From positions 1-8,125 of the forward strand of contig JAPPFO010000137.1 of the NCBI GenBank assembly GCA_028875175.1: 8,125 nucleotides of DNA, given 5' to 3'. A program made the translations under genes and the position numbers. Positions 1 to 6,674 of the stretch are shown one piece after another. The first letter of the stretch is position 1, and each line of letters opens with the position of its first letter. The notes beneath the pieces are model-generated. The model saw only the letters and a list, made by a program, of their open reading frames with translations. It was not told the origin of the DNA and ran no database searches. The stretch is from Chloroflexota bacterium (GTDB lineage Bacteria; Chloroflexota; UBA11872).

Positions 1-1284
1 CCCTTCCCCGCCTGGCCCGTCTTCCCCGAGCAGGACATCGCCGCCCTCGCCCACCGCCTCCGCGCCGGCGACCGCTCCGACGACGACCCCGTCATCGAGT
101 TCGAGCAGGCCTTCGCCGCCGCCCACGGCGCCCGCTACGGCATCGGCGTCAACAGCGGCACCAGCGCCCTCGAGCTCGCCCTCCAGGCCCTCCGCCTCGA
201 CCGCGGCGCCGAGGTCATCGTCTCCCCAATCACCTTCTTCGCCAGCATCTCCGCCATCCTCAACGCCGGCCTCGTCCCGATCTTTGCCGACATCGACCCC
301 GACACCTACAACATCGCCCCCGCCGCCATCCGGTCCGCCATCACCCCCCGCACCGGCGCCATCATGACCGTCCACTTCGGCGGCGTTAGCTGCGACATGC
401 AGCCCATCCTCGACATCGCCCAGCGCCACAGCCTCGCCATCGTCGAGGACGTCTCCCACGCCCACGGCGGCACCTGGAACCACCGCGGCCTCGGCTCCAT
501 CGGCGACGCCGGCTGCTTCAGCTGCGGCAGCGGCAAAAACCTCTCCGCCGGCGGCGGCGGCGTCCTAGTCACCAACGACCCGCTCATCCACGAACGCGCC
601 AGCGGCTACGGCGAGCTCAACCACCCCCGCCGCCAGCGCCGACGCCAACTCACCGGCGCCCGCCAGACCCGCCCCGTCACCGAGGAGTACTTCCCCTACG
701 CGTCAGGCAACCGCCGCCTCCACCCCGTCCACGCCGTCCTCGGCCTCCCGCAGCTCCAGCGCCTCGATGAACAGACCGCCCGCCGCGACGCCAACGGCCG
801 CTACCTCGCCTCGCTACTCGACGACATCGACGGCGTCACCCCCCGCCGCCAGGACCCCTTCGCCACCCGCGCCGCCAACCACCTCTTCGTCCTTCGCTAC
901 AACGCCCGGGCGTTCGGCGGCCTCTCTCGCGAGACCTTCATCAAGGCCCTCAACGCCGAGGGCATTCCCTGCCAGACCGAATACCACCGCCCCATGCACC
1001 GCGCCGACCTCTTCGCGGACGTCGACGGCGAACTCAGCCGCGTCTGGCCCCGCGCCAACGGCGCCCCCGACGTCGACTACGCGTCCATGAGTTGCCCCAA
1101 CGCCGAACGCGCCTGCGCCCAGGAAATGGTCACCCTCCCCACCAACGTAACCCTCGACACCCGCGACGGCATGGACCAGATCCTCACCGCTATCGAGAAA
1201 ATCCAAACCCACCAGTCCGAACTCGCCGCCTACACACCGCCAACACAGTCGGAGCAGTCCCAATGGTCGATCTCCGGAAGGTAG
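1..1284 (+). CDS. DegT/DnrJ/EryC1/StrS family PLP-dependent aminotransferase (5' partial)
   Basis: The reading frame is open from base 1 to the TAG at 1282-1284, giving 427 visible residues; the true start lies outside the window. The visible protein opens with PFPAWPVFPE, which in this family usually sits about 15-25 residues from the N-terminus, so little is missing. Fold-type I features in visible numbering are the SGTSALELAL cofactor-phosphate loop (52-61), VEDVSHAHG with the pyridine-binding Asp at 150, and CFSCGSGKNLSAGGGG with the Schiff-base Lys at 179. A GNRRLHPVHAVLGLPQL block near residue 235 matches the usual Asn-Arg/AA-QL region. The family transaminates keto-sugars or keto-cyclitols, usually with Glu or Gln as donor, for surface-sugar or secondary-metabolite synthesis. 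The N-terminal layout recalls the scyllo-inosose/AHBA branch, but the substrate cannot be assigned. Codons end almost only in C or G and Leu is nearly always CTC, unlike the genes downstream. Confidence 0.93.
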   Translation, partial: PFPAWPVFPEQDIAALAHRLRAGDRSDDDPVIEFEQAFAAAHGARYGIGVNSGTSALELALQALRLDRGAEVIVSPITFFASISAILNAGLVPIFADIDPDTYNIAPAAIRSAITPRTGAIMTVHFGGVSCDMQPILDIAQRHSLAIVEDVSHAHGGTWNHRGLGSIGDAGCFSCGSGKNLSAGGGGVLVTNDPLIHERASGYGELNHPRRQRRRQLTGARQTRPVTEEYFPYASGNRRLHPVHAVLGLPQLQRLDEQTARRDANGRYLASLLDDIDGVTPRRQDPFATRAANHLFVLRYNARAFGGLSRETFIKALNAEGIPCQTEYHRPMHRADLFADVDGELSRVWPRANGAPDVDYASMSCPNAERACAQEMVTLPTNVTLDTRDGMDQILTAIEKIQTHQSELAAYTPPTQSEQSQWSISGR

Positions 1285-1310
1285 TGACAGACGTGTCGCG
1301 GGCTCCAAAA

Positions 1311-1339
1311 TCGACCGTCTCCGGCCGCGGTGCTAGCCT
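1311..1339 (+). promoter_or_regulatory. Possible sigma70-type promoter upstream of the desaturase pair
   Basis: TCGACC (1311-1316) and TAGCCT (1334-1339) are separated by 17 bases. They resemble a weak -35 (consensus TTGACA) and a TAnnnT-type -10. This would place transcription start near 1346, with a leader of about 50 bases before the first desaturase. The location is right: the only gap between the aminotransferase and the desaturases. Such matches are common by chance in GC-rich DNA, so this is a candidate only. Confidence 0.3.
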
Positions 1340-1359
1340 CATTCGACTCCGAAGCACGA

Positions 1360-1376
1360 CCGGGCTGTAGAGCCGG
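1360..1376 (+). other. Small hairpin in the leader of the first desaturase
   Basis: CCGGGCT (1360-1366) can pair with AGCCGG (1371-1376) across a GTAG loop, with one bulged G. The stem is six base pairs and ends 6 bases before the Shine-Dalgarno site. No U-run follows, so it is not an intrinsic terminator. It could modulate ribosome access or be chance. Confidence 0.25.
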
Positions 1377-1382
1377 CAACGC

Positions 1383-1388
1383 AGGGAG
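1383..1388 (+). promoter_or_regulatory. Ribosome binding site of desaturase A
   Basis: AGGGAG lies 8 bases upstream of the ATG at 1397. It supports this ATG as the start; the paralogue also has its own strong site just ahead of the same MSYRPLA N-terminus. Confidence 0.75.
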
Positions 1389-1396
1389 ATTCGGCC

Positions 1397-2545
1397 ATGA
1401 GCTACCGGCCGCTGGCTGACGTTCGCAAAGACCTTCGGGTCGACTGGTACCGCTGCCCCATCGAAGGCTCGAAACTGCGCGAACTCTCCCGTCGCAGCGA
1501 CCTCCAGGGCTGGTTCCAGGCCGGTGGCCACCTGTCGCTCTTTGTCCTGACCGGCGCCATTACCTACTTCTTCTGGCTCCAGCAATTTTGGGTGGGCGTT
1601 GTCATCGGGCTCTACTTTCACGGGACGGTGGGCTCGTTCTTGCGCGGTGTTGCGAGTCACGAGCTTGTCCACGGCTCGGTATTCCGGACCAAGTTCCTGA
1701 ACAAGTTCTTCCTGTACTTCTTCGGCCTCTTGGGCTGGTTCGATTCTTTTGACTACGCCAGCAGCCACACCTATCACCACCGCTACACCCTGCACCCCGA
1801 GGGCGACCGCGAGGTTCTGCTTCCCCTCAAACCGACCGTCGGCAAGACCTTCCTGCTCCAGATCTGCACGATCAACCTCTGGACGCAGAAGGGCCGAACC
1901 TTCGGCCGGGCTGGCGGCCTCTTTCCCACGATCATTGGCACCTTCCGATCGGCCATATCGACGCCCGGCTCCCCGGACACGTCCAAGTCGGAGTGGTGGA
2001 ACGCCTTGAATTACGACCAGCCGGACCAGTACCGCCGCTCACTCTGGTGGTCGCGTGCCCAGTTGGCCTACCACGCAACGGTCTGGGTGGTATCGATCCT
2101 GACCGGCCAGTGGATCTGGATCTTCCTGATCAGCGTCTTTCCGTTCATCGCCAATCTGGCTTCGTACCTGGTCAGCATGCCCCAGCACTGCGGCCTGCGG
2201 GACAACGTCCCCGACTTCCGCAAGTGCGTGCGCTCGAACACCCTGATTCCGATCCTCGAATTCCTCTACTGGCGCATGAACTGGCACCTCGAACACCACA
2301 TGTACGCCGGCGTCCCTTGCTACAACCTCAAGAAGCTCTACCACGAAGTCGCGCACGACATGCCCCAACCCCGCACCCTCCGCAGCGCCTGGCGCGAAAT
2401 GCTGGACACCTGGGAACGCCAGCAAACCGACCCCGACTACCAGTACGACACCCCGCTCCCAGCAACCGCGCAGCGCGTCCGCGAGGATGAGTCCACCGTC
2501 CTGGAGAGCTCCATCGGCGACCTCGCGCCGAAGGGTCTGAAATAG
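1397..2545 (+). CDS. Membrane fatty acid desaturase family protein, copy A
   Basis: A 382-residue integral membrane di-iron protein of the FA_desaturase family. The three histidine boxes are intact: HELVH (H88, H92), HTYHH (H124, H127, H128) and HLEHH (H297, H300, H301). A further His in PQHCG (H264) is a plausible extra ligand. Hydrophobic segments lie at about 46-62, 64-80, 103-118 and 226-260, the usual pattern with all boxes facing the cytoplasm. The region 262-320, with RDNVPDFRKCVRSNTL, the third box and AGVPCYNL, is a distinctive signature of this subgroup as I recall it. These enzymes use O2 and electrons from a redox partner to desaturate or hydroxylate an acyl or other lipid chain; no ferredoxin, cytochrome b5 or reductase is encoded nearby. 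Substrate and regiochemistry are unknown. It is first of a likely three-gene operon, 52 bases ahead of its paralogue. Confidence 0.93.
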   Translation: MSYRPLADVRKDLRVDWYRCPIEGSKLRELSRRSDLQGWFQAGGHLSLFVLTGAITYFFWLQQFWVGVVIGLYFHGTVGSFLRGVASHELVHGSVFRTKFLNKFFLYFFGLLGWFDSFDYASSHTYHHRYTLHPEGDREVLLPLKPTVGKTFLLQICTINLWTQKGRTFGRAGGLFPTIIGTFRSAISTPGSPDTSKSEWWNALNYDQPDQYRRSLWWSRAQLAYHATVWVVSILTGQWIWIFLISVFPFIANLASYLVSMPQHCGLRDNVPDFRKCVRSNTLIPILEFLYWRMNWHLEHHMYAGVPCYNLKKLYHEVAHDMPQPRTLRSAWREMLDTWERQQTDPDYQYDTPLPATAQRVREDESTVLESSIGDLAPKGLK

Positions 2546-2584
2546 TCATGCAGAGCAGGACGAGTTTGCTGGTCGAAGGGCGCT

Positions 2585-2592
2585 GGGAGGAG
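2585..2592 (+). promoter_or_regulatory. Ribosome binding site of desaturase B
   Basis: GGGAGGAG ends 5 bases before the ATG at 2598, a close match to the anti-Shine-Dalgarno consensus and stronger than the site of copy A. It lies in the 52-base gap between the copies. I see no terminator or convincing promoter in that gap, so copy B is probably read from the same transcript. Confidence 0.8.
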
Positions 2593-2597
2593 AAGCG

Positions 2598-3743
2598 ATG
2601 AGCTACAGGCCACTGGCTGAAGTACGCAAGGACCTCCGAGTCGAGTGGTACCGCTGCCCGATCGAGGGCTCGAAGCTGCGCGAGCTTTCCCGGCGCAGCG
2701 ACCTTCAGGGTTGGTGCCAGGCCGGCGGCCACCTGGCGCTTTTCCTCTTGACCGGCGCACTTACCTACGTCTTCTGGTTGCAGCAAATCTGGGTGGGCGT
2801 TGTCGTGGGACTCTTCCTCCACGGCACTGTCGGCACCTTCTTCCGAGGTATCGCCGCCCACGAGTTGGCCCACGGCTCGGTCTTCAAGACAAAGATCCTC
2901 AACAAGATCTTCCTCTACCTGTTCAGCCTGCTCAGCTGGTGGGATGTATTCGATTACGCCAGCAGCCACACCTACCACCACCGCTACACCCTGCACCCTG
3001 AGGGCGACCGCGAGGTTCTGCTGCCTATCAAGCCCACCATCGGCAAGACATTCCTGCTCCAGATGTTCACGTTCAACATCTGGACCCAGCGCGGACGTAC
3101 GCTCGGCGGCGGCGGCCTGATCCCGACGATCCTCTTCACGATCCGGTCGGCCTTCGGCACCCCGGGCAAGCCGGACCACACCAAGGCTGAGTGGTTGAAC
3201 TCGCTCCACGCCGATCAGCCCGACCAGCACCGGCGCTCTATCTGGTGGGCGCGCGCGCAGCTGACATTCCACGCGGCCGTCATCGTCGTTGCCATCGTTT
3301 CCGGCCAGTGGATCTGGCCATTCCTGCTCACCTTCGTCGCCTTCACCGCGGGTTGGGCGGTCTACTTCTGCGGATTGCCCCAGCACTGCGGCCTGCGGGA
3401 CAACGTCCCCGACTTCCGCAAGTGTGTGCGCTCGAACACCCTGATTCCGATCCTCGAGTTCCTCTACTGGCGCATGAACTGGCACCTCGAGCACCACATG
3501 TACGCCGGCGTCCCCTGTTACAACCTGAAAGAACTCCACCACGAGGTCGCCCGCGACATGCCCCAGCCGCGCACCCTGCGCAGCGCCTGGCGCGAAATGC
3601 TGGACACCTGGGAACGCCAGCAAACCGACCCCGACTACCAGTACGACACGCCGCTCCCCGCCACCGCCGGACGCGTCCAACTCAAGGACTTCGATGATCT
3701 GGAGCGTTCAATCGGAGACCTGGCGCCAAAGGGCCTGAAATAG
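2598..3743 (+). CDS. Membrane fatty acid desaturase family protein, copy B
   Basis: A 381-residue paralogue of the preceding gene with all metal-binding motifs kept: HELAH (H88, H92), HTYHH (H124, H127, H128), PQHCG (H263) and HLEHH (H296, H299, H300). The first 40 residues differ from copy A at only three places, and the last third is almost identical up to the PLPATA block. Residues about 45-118 and 155-262, which form membrane segments and their connecting loop, carry most differences, for example a PFLLTFVAFTAGWAVYFCG segment in place of copy A's sequence. This suggests the same chemistry with a different substrate tunnel, partner or membrane depth; that is inference. The extreme tails diverge for about 15 residues and then reconverge on SIGDLAPKGLK. 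It is followed at 4 bases by an SRPBCC gene, implying co-translation. Substrate unknown. Confidence 0.93.
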   Translation: MSYRPLAEVRKDLRVEWYRCPIEGSKLRELSRRSDLQGWCQAGGHLALFLLTGALTYVFWLQQIWVGVVVGLFLHGTVGTFFRGIAAHELAHGSVFKTKILNKIFLYLFSLLSWWDVFDYASSHTYHHRYTLHPEGDREVLLPIKPTIGKTFLLQMFTFNIWTQRGRTLGGGGLIPTILFTIRSAFGTPGKPDHTKAEWLNSLHADQPDQHRRSIWWARAQLTFHAAVIVVAIVSGQWIWPFLLTFVAFTAGWAVYFCGLPQHCGLRDNVPDFRKCVRSNTLIPILEFLYWRMNWHLEHHMYAGVPCYNLKELHHEVARDMPQPRTLRSAWREMLDTWERQQTDPDYQYDTPLPATAGRVQLKDFDDLERSIGDLAPKGLK

Positions 3744-3747
3744 CGTC

Positions 3748-4215
3748 TTGCCAGTCCGAGTCGACTCCTCGGGCCGCCGCTTCGTTCGAGTTGAAGTTCA
3801 GGTTCCGGGCCCGACTGACCGGGCCTGGAGCGCCATTGCAACTGCCGAGGGCATCTCAACCTGGTTCGCACCGACCAGCTTCGAACTCGGATCCGACGGC
3901 ACCCCTCGCCGAATAACCTTCAACTTCGGACCCGGCAGCATCGACGCGGTCACCGTCACCGCCTGGAACCCGCCGCACGGATTCTCCGTCGAAAGTTCAG
4001 ACTTCATACCGGCCGGTCCACCGGTAACCACGAAATGGACCATCCTCGAATCCTGCAACGGAACCTGCACCGTCCGAGTCAAACACCGCCTGACCGCCGA
4101 ATCCGACGCCTGGAACGCCCACCTGGAACGCGCCGAATCCGGCTGGCCAGCCTTCTTCGAGAACCTCAGATCGGTGTTGGCGCCGAACGAGCGAATCCCC
4201 GGCGCGCCTGCTTAG
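3748..4215 (+). CDS. SRPBCC/AHSA1-like ligand-binding domain protein
   Basis: A 155-residue soluble protein with no signal peptide or membrane segment. The opening strand and helix, VEVQVPGPTDRAWSAIATAE followed by GISTWFAP, and the closing helix with HLERAESGWPAFFENL match the helix-grip fold of AHSA1/SRPBCC proteins, which bind hydrophobic ligands in a central cavity. The start must be the TTG at 3748: an in-frame TGA lies at 3736-3738 and no ATG or GTG comes before the conserved first strand. The start is 4 bases past the desaturase B stop, with only a distant AAGGG-like site inside that gene, so translation is probably coupled. Adjacent placement suggests it may carry or sense the desaturases' lipid product, but these domains are functionally diverse. 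Its TAG stop overlaps the stop of the convergent amidohydrolase. Confidence 0.8.
   Translation: MPVRVDSSGRRFVRVEVQVPGPTDRAWSAIATAEGISTWFAPTSFELGSDGTPRRITFNFGPGSIDAVTVTAWNPPHGFSVESSDFIPAGPPVTTKWTILESCNGTCTVRVKHRLTAESDAWNAHLERAESGWPAFFENLRSVLAPNERIPGAPA
4212..4215. other. Interlocked convergent stop codons
   Basis: The plus-strand bases TTAG contain TAG (4213-4215) ending the SRPBCC gene and, on the other strand, TAA (4214-4212) ending the amidohydrolase. The two operons therefore overlap by 4 bases, and there is no intergenic terminator. Any termination signal must lie inside the opposite gene. Confidence 0.95.
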
Positions 4216-5540
4216 CCCTCAAAGGTCTTCTGGCTGCGGATCCCGCGTTGAAACTCAAGGTACTCTGCCTTCGACATCGGCGCTTCCCACGACTCGAGGA
4301 TCATCTCCGCTCGATCGGCGTCGCCTCGTAGCAGGTCAATGGCGGTCATCGCCATCGTCTTGCCCGGGCTCAAATACGCCGCGCTGCGATCCGCAATCGC
4401 CCAATCCACGCCATGGCCGCTCCCGGATGCACCCGCCATCGAGGGCTGGATCGTGGGCATGAGATGGCTCACATCGCCGGTGTCGGTGCAGGATCCGCTG
4501 TGGCCCCGGTATCCCACGCACTCCTTGCCAAAGATGCGCTCGACGTTGGGGATCAGGATGTCCGCCAGGCCTTGGTCATTTCGTAGCGGCAGATAGCCGG
4601 GGAGCGTGTCAACCACGGCACGCGCCCCAAACGCCAAGGCGCCGCTGTGGATGCATCGGTCAACCAGCGACCCGGCCTCCCGAATCGCCGCAGCAGTCTT
4701 GCCCCGGACATTCATCTCAATGACGACCTCGGATGGCACGACATTCACGAGATCGCCGCCTCGCGCGATGATGTGGTGAACCCTGACGCCGTCATCTTCG
4801 CGAAAGGTCTCACGCTGCGCGTCAATCGCGTCCATTGCCAGCGTCGAGGCCTTGAGCGCATTCACTCCATCCCATGGATTGCCGACGTGGGCAGCCTTGC
4901 CAAGGAACGTAGCGGTCTTGGCGATCAGACCGTTGAGCGACTCCCAGAGTTCCACCGGCTTCTCGCCATGCTTTGGCGCGCTGGTGTGAATCATCATGGC
5001 CAGATCAACGTCGTCGAATTCGCCCAGCCGGATGAGCTCAGGCTTGCCGCCAATGAATTCAATGGCGCCCGCATCAATGAGCTGTCGACGATATGAGAGT
5101 TCGACAAATTCCTCGGCCGGCACCGCAAAGAACACGATCCCGCCCGAAAGTTCCGACAGGATCCGGTCGTCGGTGAGTGCCACCGCCGCAGCAAGCAGGC
5201 CGGCGATCTGCGCATTGTGACCGCATGCGTGAGCGGCGTGGGAGTCCGGATTGGCGTGGGGATGGCCAGGAACCACGATTGCATCCAGTTCGCCCATGAG
5301 GCACACGGTTGGGCCGGGCCGGCCGGTGTCCAGCGTGGCCTTTGCCCCGGTGACCGCGAGTCCCGAACGAAATGGCAGGCCAAGGTGCTTGAACCAGCGC
5401 TGAACGCGTTCCGAAGTGGCGTGCTCCTTGAAACCAAGCTCCGGCTCGTGGAGGATCTCATCGCCGAGCGCGAAGAGCGCGTCGCTCTCAGACTCGATGC
5501 GGTCATCGACAATCTGCTTTAGCCGGTCGACGTCATTCAT
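4212..5540 (-). CDS. M20 family (M20D-type) metal-dependent amidohydrolase
   Basis: A 442-residue cytoplasmic hydrolase of the M20D branch, which includes AbgB-like aminobenzoyl-glutamate hydrolases and N-acyl amino acid hydrolases that cleave amide bonds to release an amine and an acid. Visible motifs are GELDAI (D86), HACGHNA (C106 and H108, expected metal ligands), PAEEF (E143 as likely general base, E144 as ligand), IHTSAP (H185), the GKAAHVG lid-domain motif (H218) and SGSGHGVDW (H376, last ligand). The Cys ligand and GELDA wording are M20D-like rather than M20A (DapE/ArgE-like). Length suits a single-chain enzyme. The start at 5540 has GGAG six bases ahead. It is the last gene of the minus-strand operon, 36 bases after an oxidoreductase, and could remove an acyl or amino acid group from the compound handled by that operon. 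The exact substrate is unknown. Confidence 0.92.
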   Translation of the reverse strand: MNDVDRLKQIVDDRIESESDALFALGDEILHEPELGFKEHATSERVQRWFKHLGLPFRSGLAVTGAKATLDTGRPGPTVCLMGELDAIVVPGHPHANPDSHAAHACGHNAQIAGLLAAAVALTDDRILSELSGGIVFFAVPAEEFVELSYRRQLIDAGAIEFIGGKPELIRLGEFDDVDLAMMIHTSAPKHGEKPVELWESLNGLIAKTATFLGKAAHVGNPWDGVNALKASTLAMDAIDAQRETFREDDGVRVHHIIARGGDLVNVVPSEVVIEMNVRGKTAAAIREAGSLVDRCIHSGALAFGARAVVDTLPGYLPLRNDQGLADILIPNVERIFGKECVGYRGHSGSCTDTGDVSHLMPTIQPSMAGASGSGHGVDWAIADRSAAYLSPGKTMAMTAIDLLRGDADRAEMILESWEAPMSKAEYLEFQRGIRSQKTFEG

Positions 5541-5545
5541 GAATG

Positions 5546-5550
5546 TCTCC
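5546..5550 (-). promoter_or_regulatory. Ribosome binding site of the amidohydrolase
   Basis: On the minus strand GGAGA sits just upstream of the ATG at 5540, with ACATTC between GGAG and the start. It lies in the 36-base gap after the oxidoreductase stop (5579-5577). The gap shows no terminator. Confidence 0.7.
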
Positions 5551-5576
5551 GCTCGTTTTGTGGGGTCATCTGTCTG

Positions 5577-6674
5577 TTACACACCGAGTCGCGAGCCATT
5601 CCTGCGTGCCTCGAGAAATGTCTCAGCGACCGGTCGAGTCTGACGGGACTCAGCAGCACGTTGCGCGGCAGCCGTAAAGGTCAGCACGCGCGCGCCAGCC
5701 TCCGGCTCACACGGCGTCGGCCCTTCGCCGCGGACTGCGCTCATGAAGGCATCCGCAAGCAGGCGGTAGGCGTCGACCGGCTCGCCGTTGTAGAAGTCAA
5801 CCGACCAATCGCGGCTCTCCGGCGTCGGTGAACCTTCGGCGTGGCAGGTCACCGTGGGGTTTCCGATGGCAAGAGGCTCTGTGATCAGCCAGCCCTGGCT
5901 TCCATACACCGCGAGAGTTCCCAGGCCTGGGTGCTCGGGCAGGTCATAGCCGGTCAAGAGCGTGCCAAAGGCGCCGCCGCTGAGCCGGAATGCCACGGCG
6001 TTCGTGTCGTCGACGTCGAAGGGTTCGTCATGCACCTTGCCCGAGAGCGCCGTGACTTCAGTGAACTCCTCACCCGTCACCGCTCGAATGAGGTCCACCG
6101 TGTGGCAGCCGAGGAAGTTGAGCCAACCGCCACCGCGTTCACGTGAAAACAGCCAACCGCCGCCGTATTCGCGCCAGCCCTTCACCAGTCGATCACGCGC
6201 GACGAAGACCGCATTGACGGCCCAGACGTCGCCGATTTGACCGCCTCGGATCATGTCAGCGACGTACCGGAGGTGGGGGGCCATCCGGTTGGCATACGCG
6301 CAGACAAACTGCAGGTTGCTCAAATGGGCCATAGCCGCAAGGTCGTCCAGATCACGGGCAAACACCGCGCCGGGCTTCTCATAGAGCACGTGGGAACCGG
6401 CCTGCAGGGCGATGGCGCAGGCTTGAGGCGTTCGCCGCGGCTCTAGCGTGATGAATGCGGCCGCGGGCTGCACCGCGTTGAAGAGCTCCTTGGGTGACGG
6501 GAACACGGCTTCGAGACGTTCTCCAAACTCCCTCCGCGCCTCGGCCTCAGTCACTCCGGTTGGATCGCTCAAATACACGCGAGCGACGTCGTCACGGTCG
6601 GCGAGGCGCTGAATCCACCCGGAAACGTGCCAGGCCGTCGGCTCGACGATCAGCGCGATATCGTGCGCGGTCAT
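5577..6674 (-). CDS. Gfo/Idh/MocA family oxidoreductase, atypical
   Basis: A 365-residue protein with the overall layout of the NAD(P)-dependent sugar/cyclitol dehydrogenase family: an N-terminal Rossmann-like half (about 1-125) and a C-terminal alpha/beta half. The VLYEKP motif (K100) is intact and GGGWLNFLGCHTVD (H191, D194) matches the second conserved block. Two features are unusual. The first strand is followed by EPTAWH instead of GxGxxG, and the position normally holding Asp in the DxGxH motif is Phe (F187). The protein may bind cofactor differently or have changed chemistry, but it is intact and shows no sign of decay. Its ATG (6674-6672) overlaps the upstream TGA (6673-6671) as ATGA, so it is translationally coupled to the canonical relative and may act as its partner or on the next intermediate. 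Substrate unknown. Confidence 0.88.
   Translation of the reverse strand: MTAHDIALIVEPTAWHVSGWIQRLADRDDVARVYLSDPTGVTEAEARREFGERLEAVFPSPKELFNAVQPAAAFITLEPRRTPQACAIALQAGSHVLYEKPGAVFARDLDDLAAMAHLSNLQFVCAYANRMAPHLRYVADMIRGGQIGDVWAVNAVFVARDRLVKGWREYGGGWLFSRERGGGWLNFLGCHTVDLIRAVTGEEFTEVTALSGKVHDEPFDVDDTNAVAFRLSGGAFGTLLTGYDLPEHPGLGTLAVYGSQGWLITEPLAIGNPTVTCHAEGSPTPESRDWSVDFYNGEPVDAYRLLADAFMSAVRGEGPTPCEPEAGARVLTFTAAAQRAAESRQTRPVAETFLEARRNGSRLGV

Larger units (their letters stand above)
1397..3743 (+). repeat. Tandem gene duplication (two ~1.15 kb direct copies)
   Basis: The units 1397-2545 and 2598-3743 align end to end with one 3-base gap, at A codons 171-172. DNA similarity is uneven. Positions 2381-2451 match 3579-3649 without a mismatch (71 bases). 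Positions 2178-2319 match 3376-3517 with four mismatches, all at third codon positions. Positions 1754-1821 match 2955-3022 with two. The membrane-spanning part before the third histidine box differs at roughly a third of positions. Counts were made by eye. Confidence 0.9.

Noticed and set aside
814..1795. Antisense open frames over the aminotransferase end and the start of desaturase A
   Set aside because: They are low-complexity Gly/Val/Ala-rich or Arg-rich translations lying over well-supported genes, with no motif or start signal.
1749..2490. Other-frame plus-strand open frames inside the desaturases and hydrolase
   Set aside because: They give Pro/Arg/Ser-rich products typical of shifted frames in GC-rich genes and lack start signals or domains.
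2546..2597. Terminator or separate promoter between the two desaturases
   Set aside because: The 52 bases hold a strong ribosome binding site but no stem with a T run and no convincing -35/-10 pair.
2328..3680. A 450-codon open frame antisense to most of desaturase B and the end of A
   Set aside because: Both plus-strand frames beneath carry intact histidine boxes and good ribosome binding sites. The antisense product has no recognisable domain and is explained by high GC content. Its internal similarity to another antisense frame (2039-2425) simply mirrors the gene duplication.
4141..4152. Perfect 12-base palindrome GGCTGGCCAGCC near the end of the SRPBCC gene
   Set aside because: It lies in coding sequence, gives only a four-pair stem with a four-base loop, and is followed by a mixed pyrimidine run rather than a T tract. 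It is too weak to call a terminator or operator.
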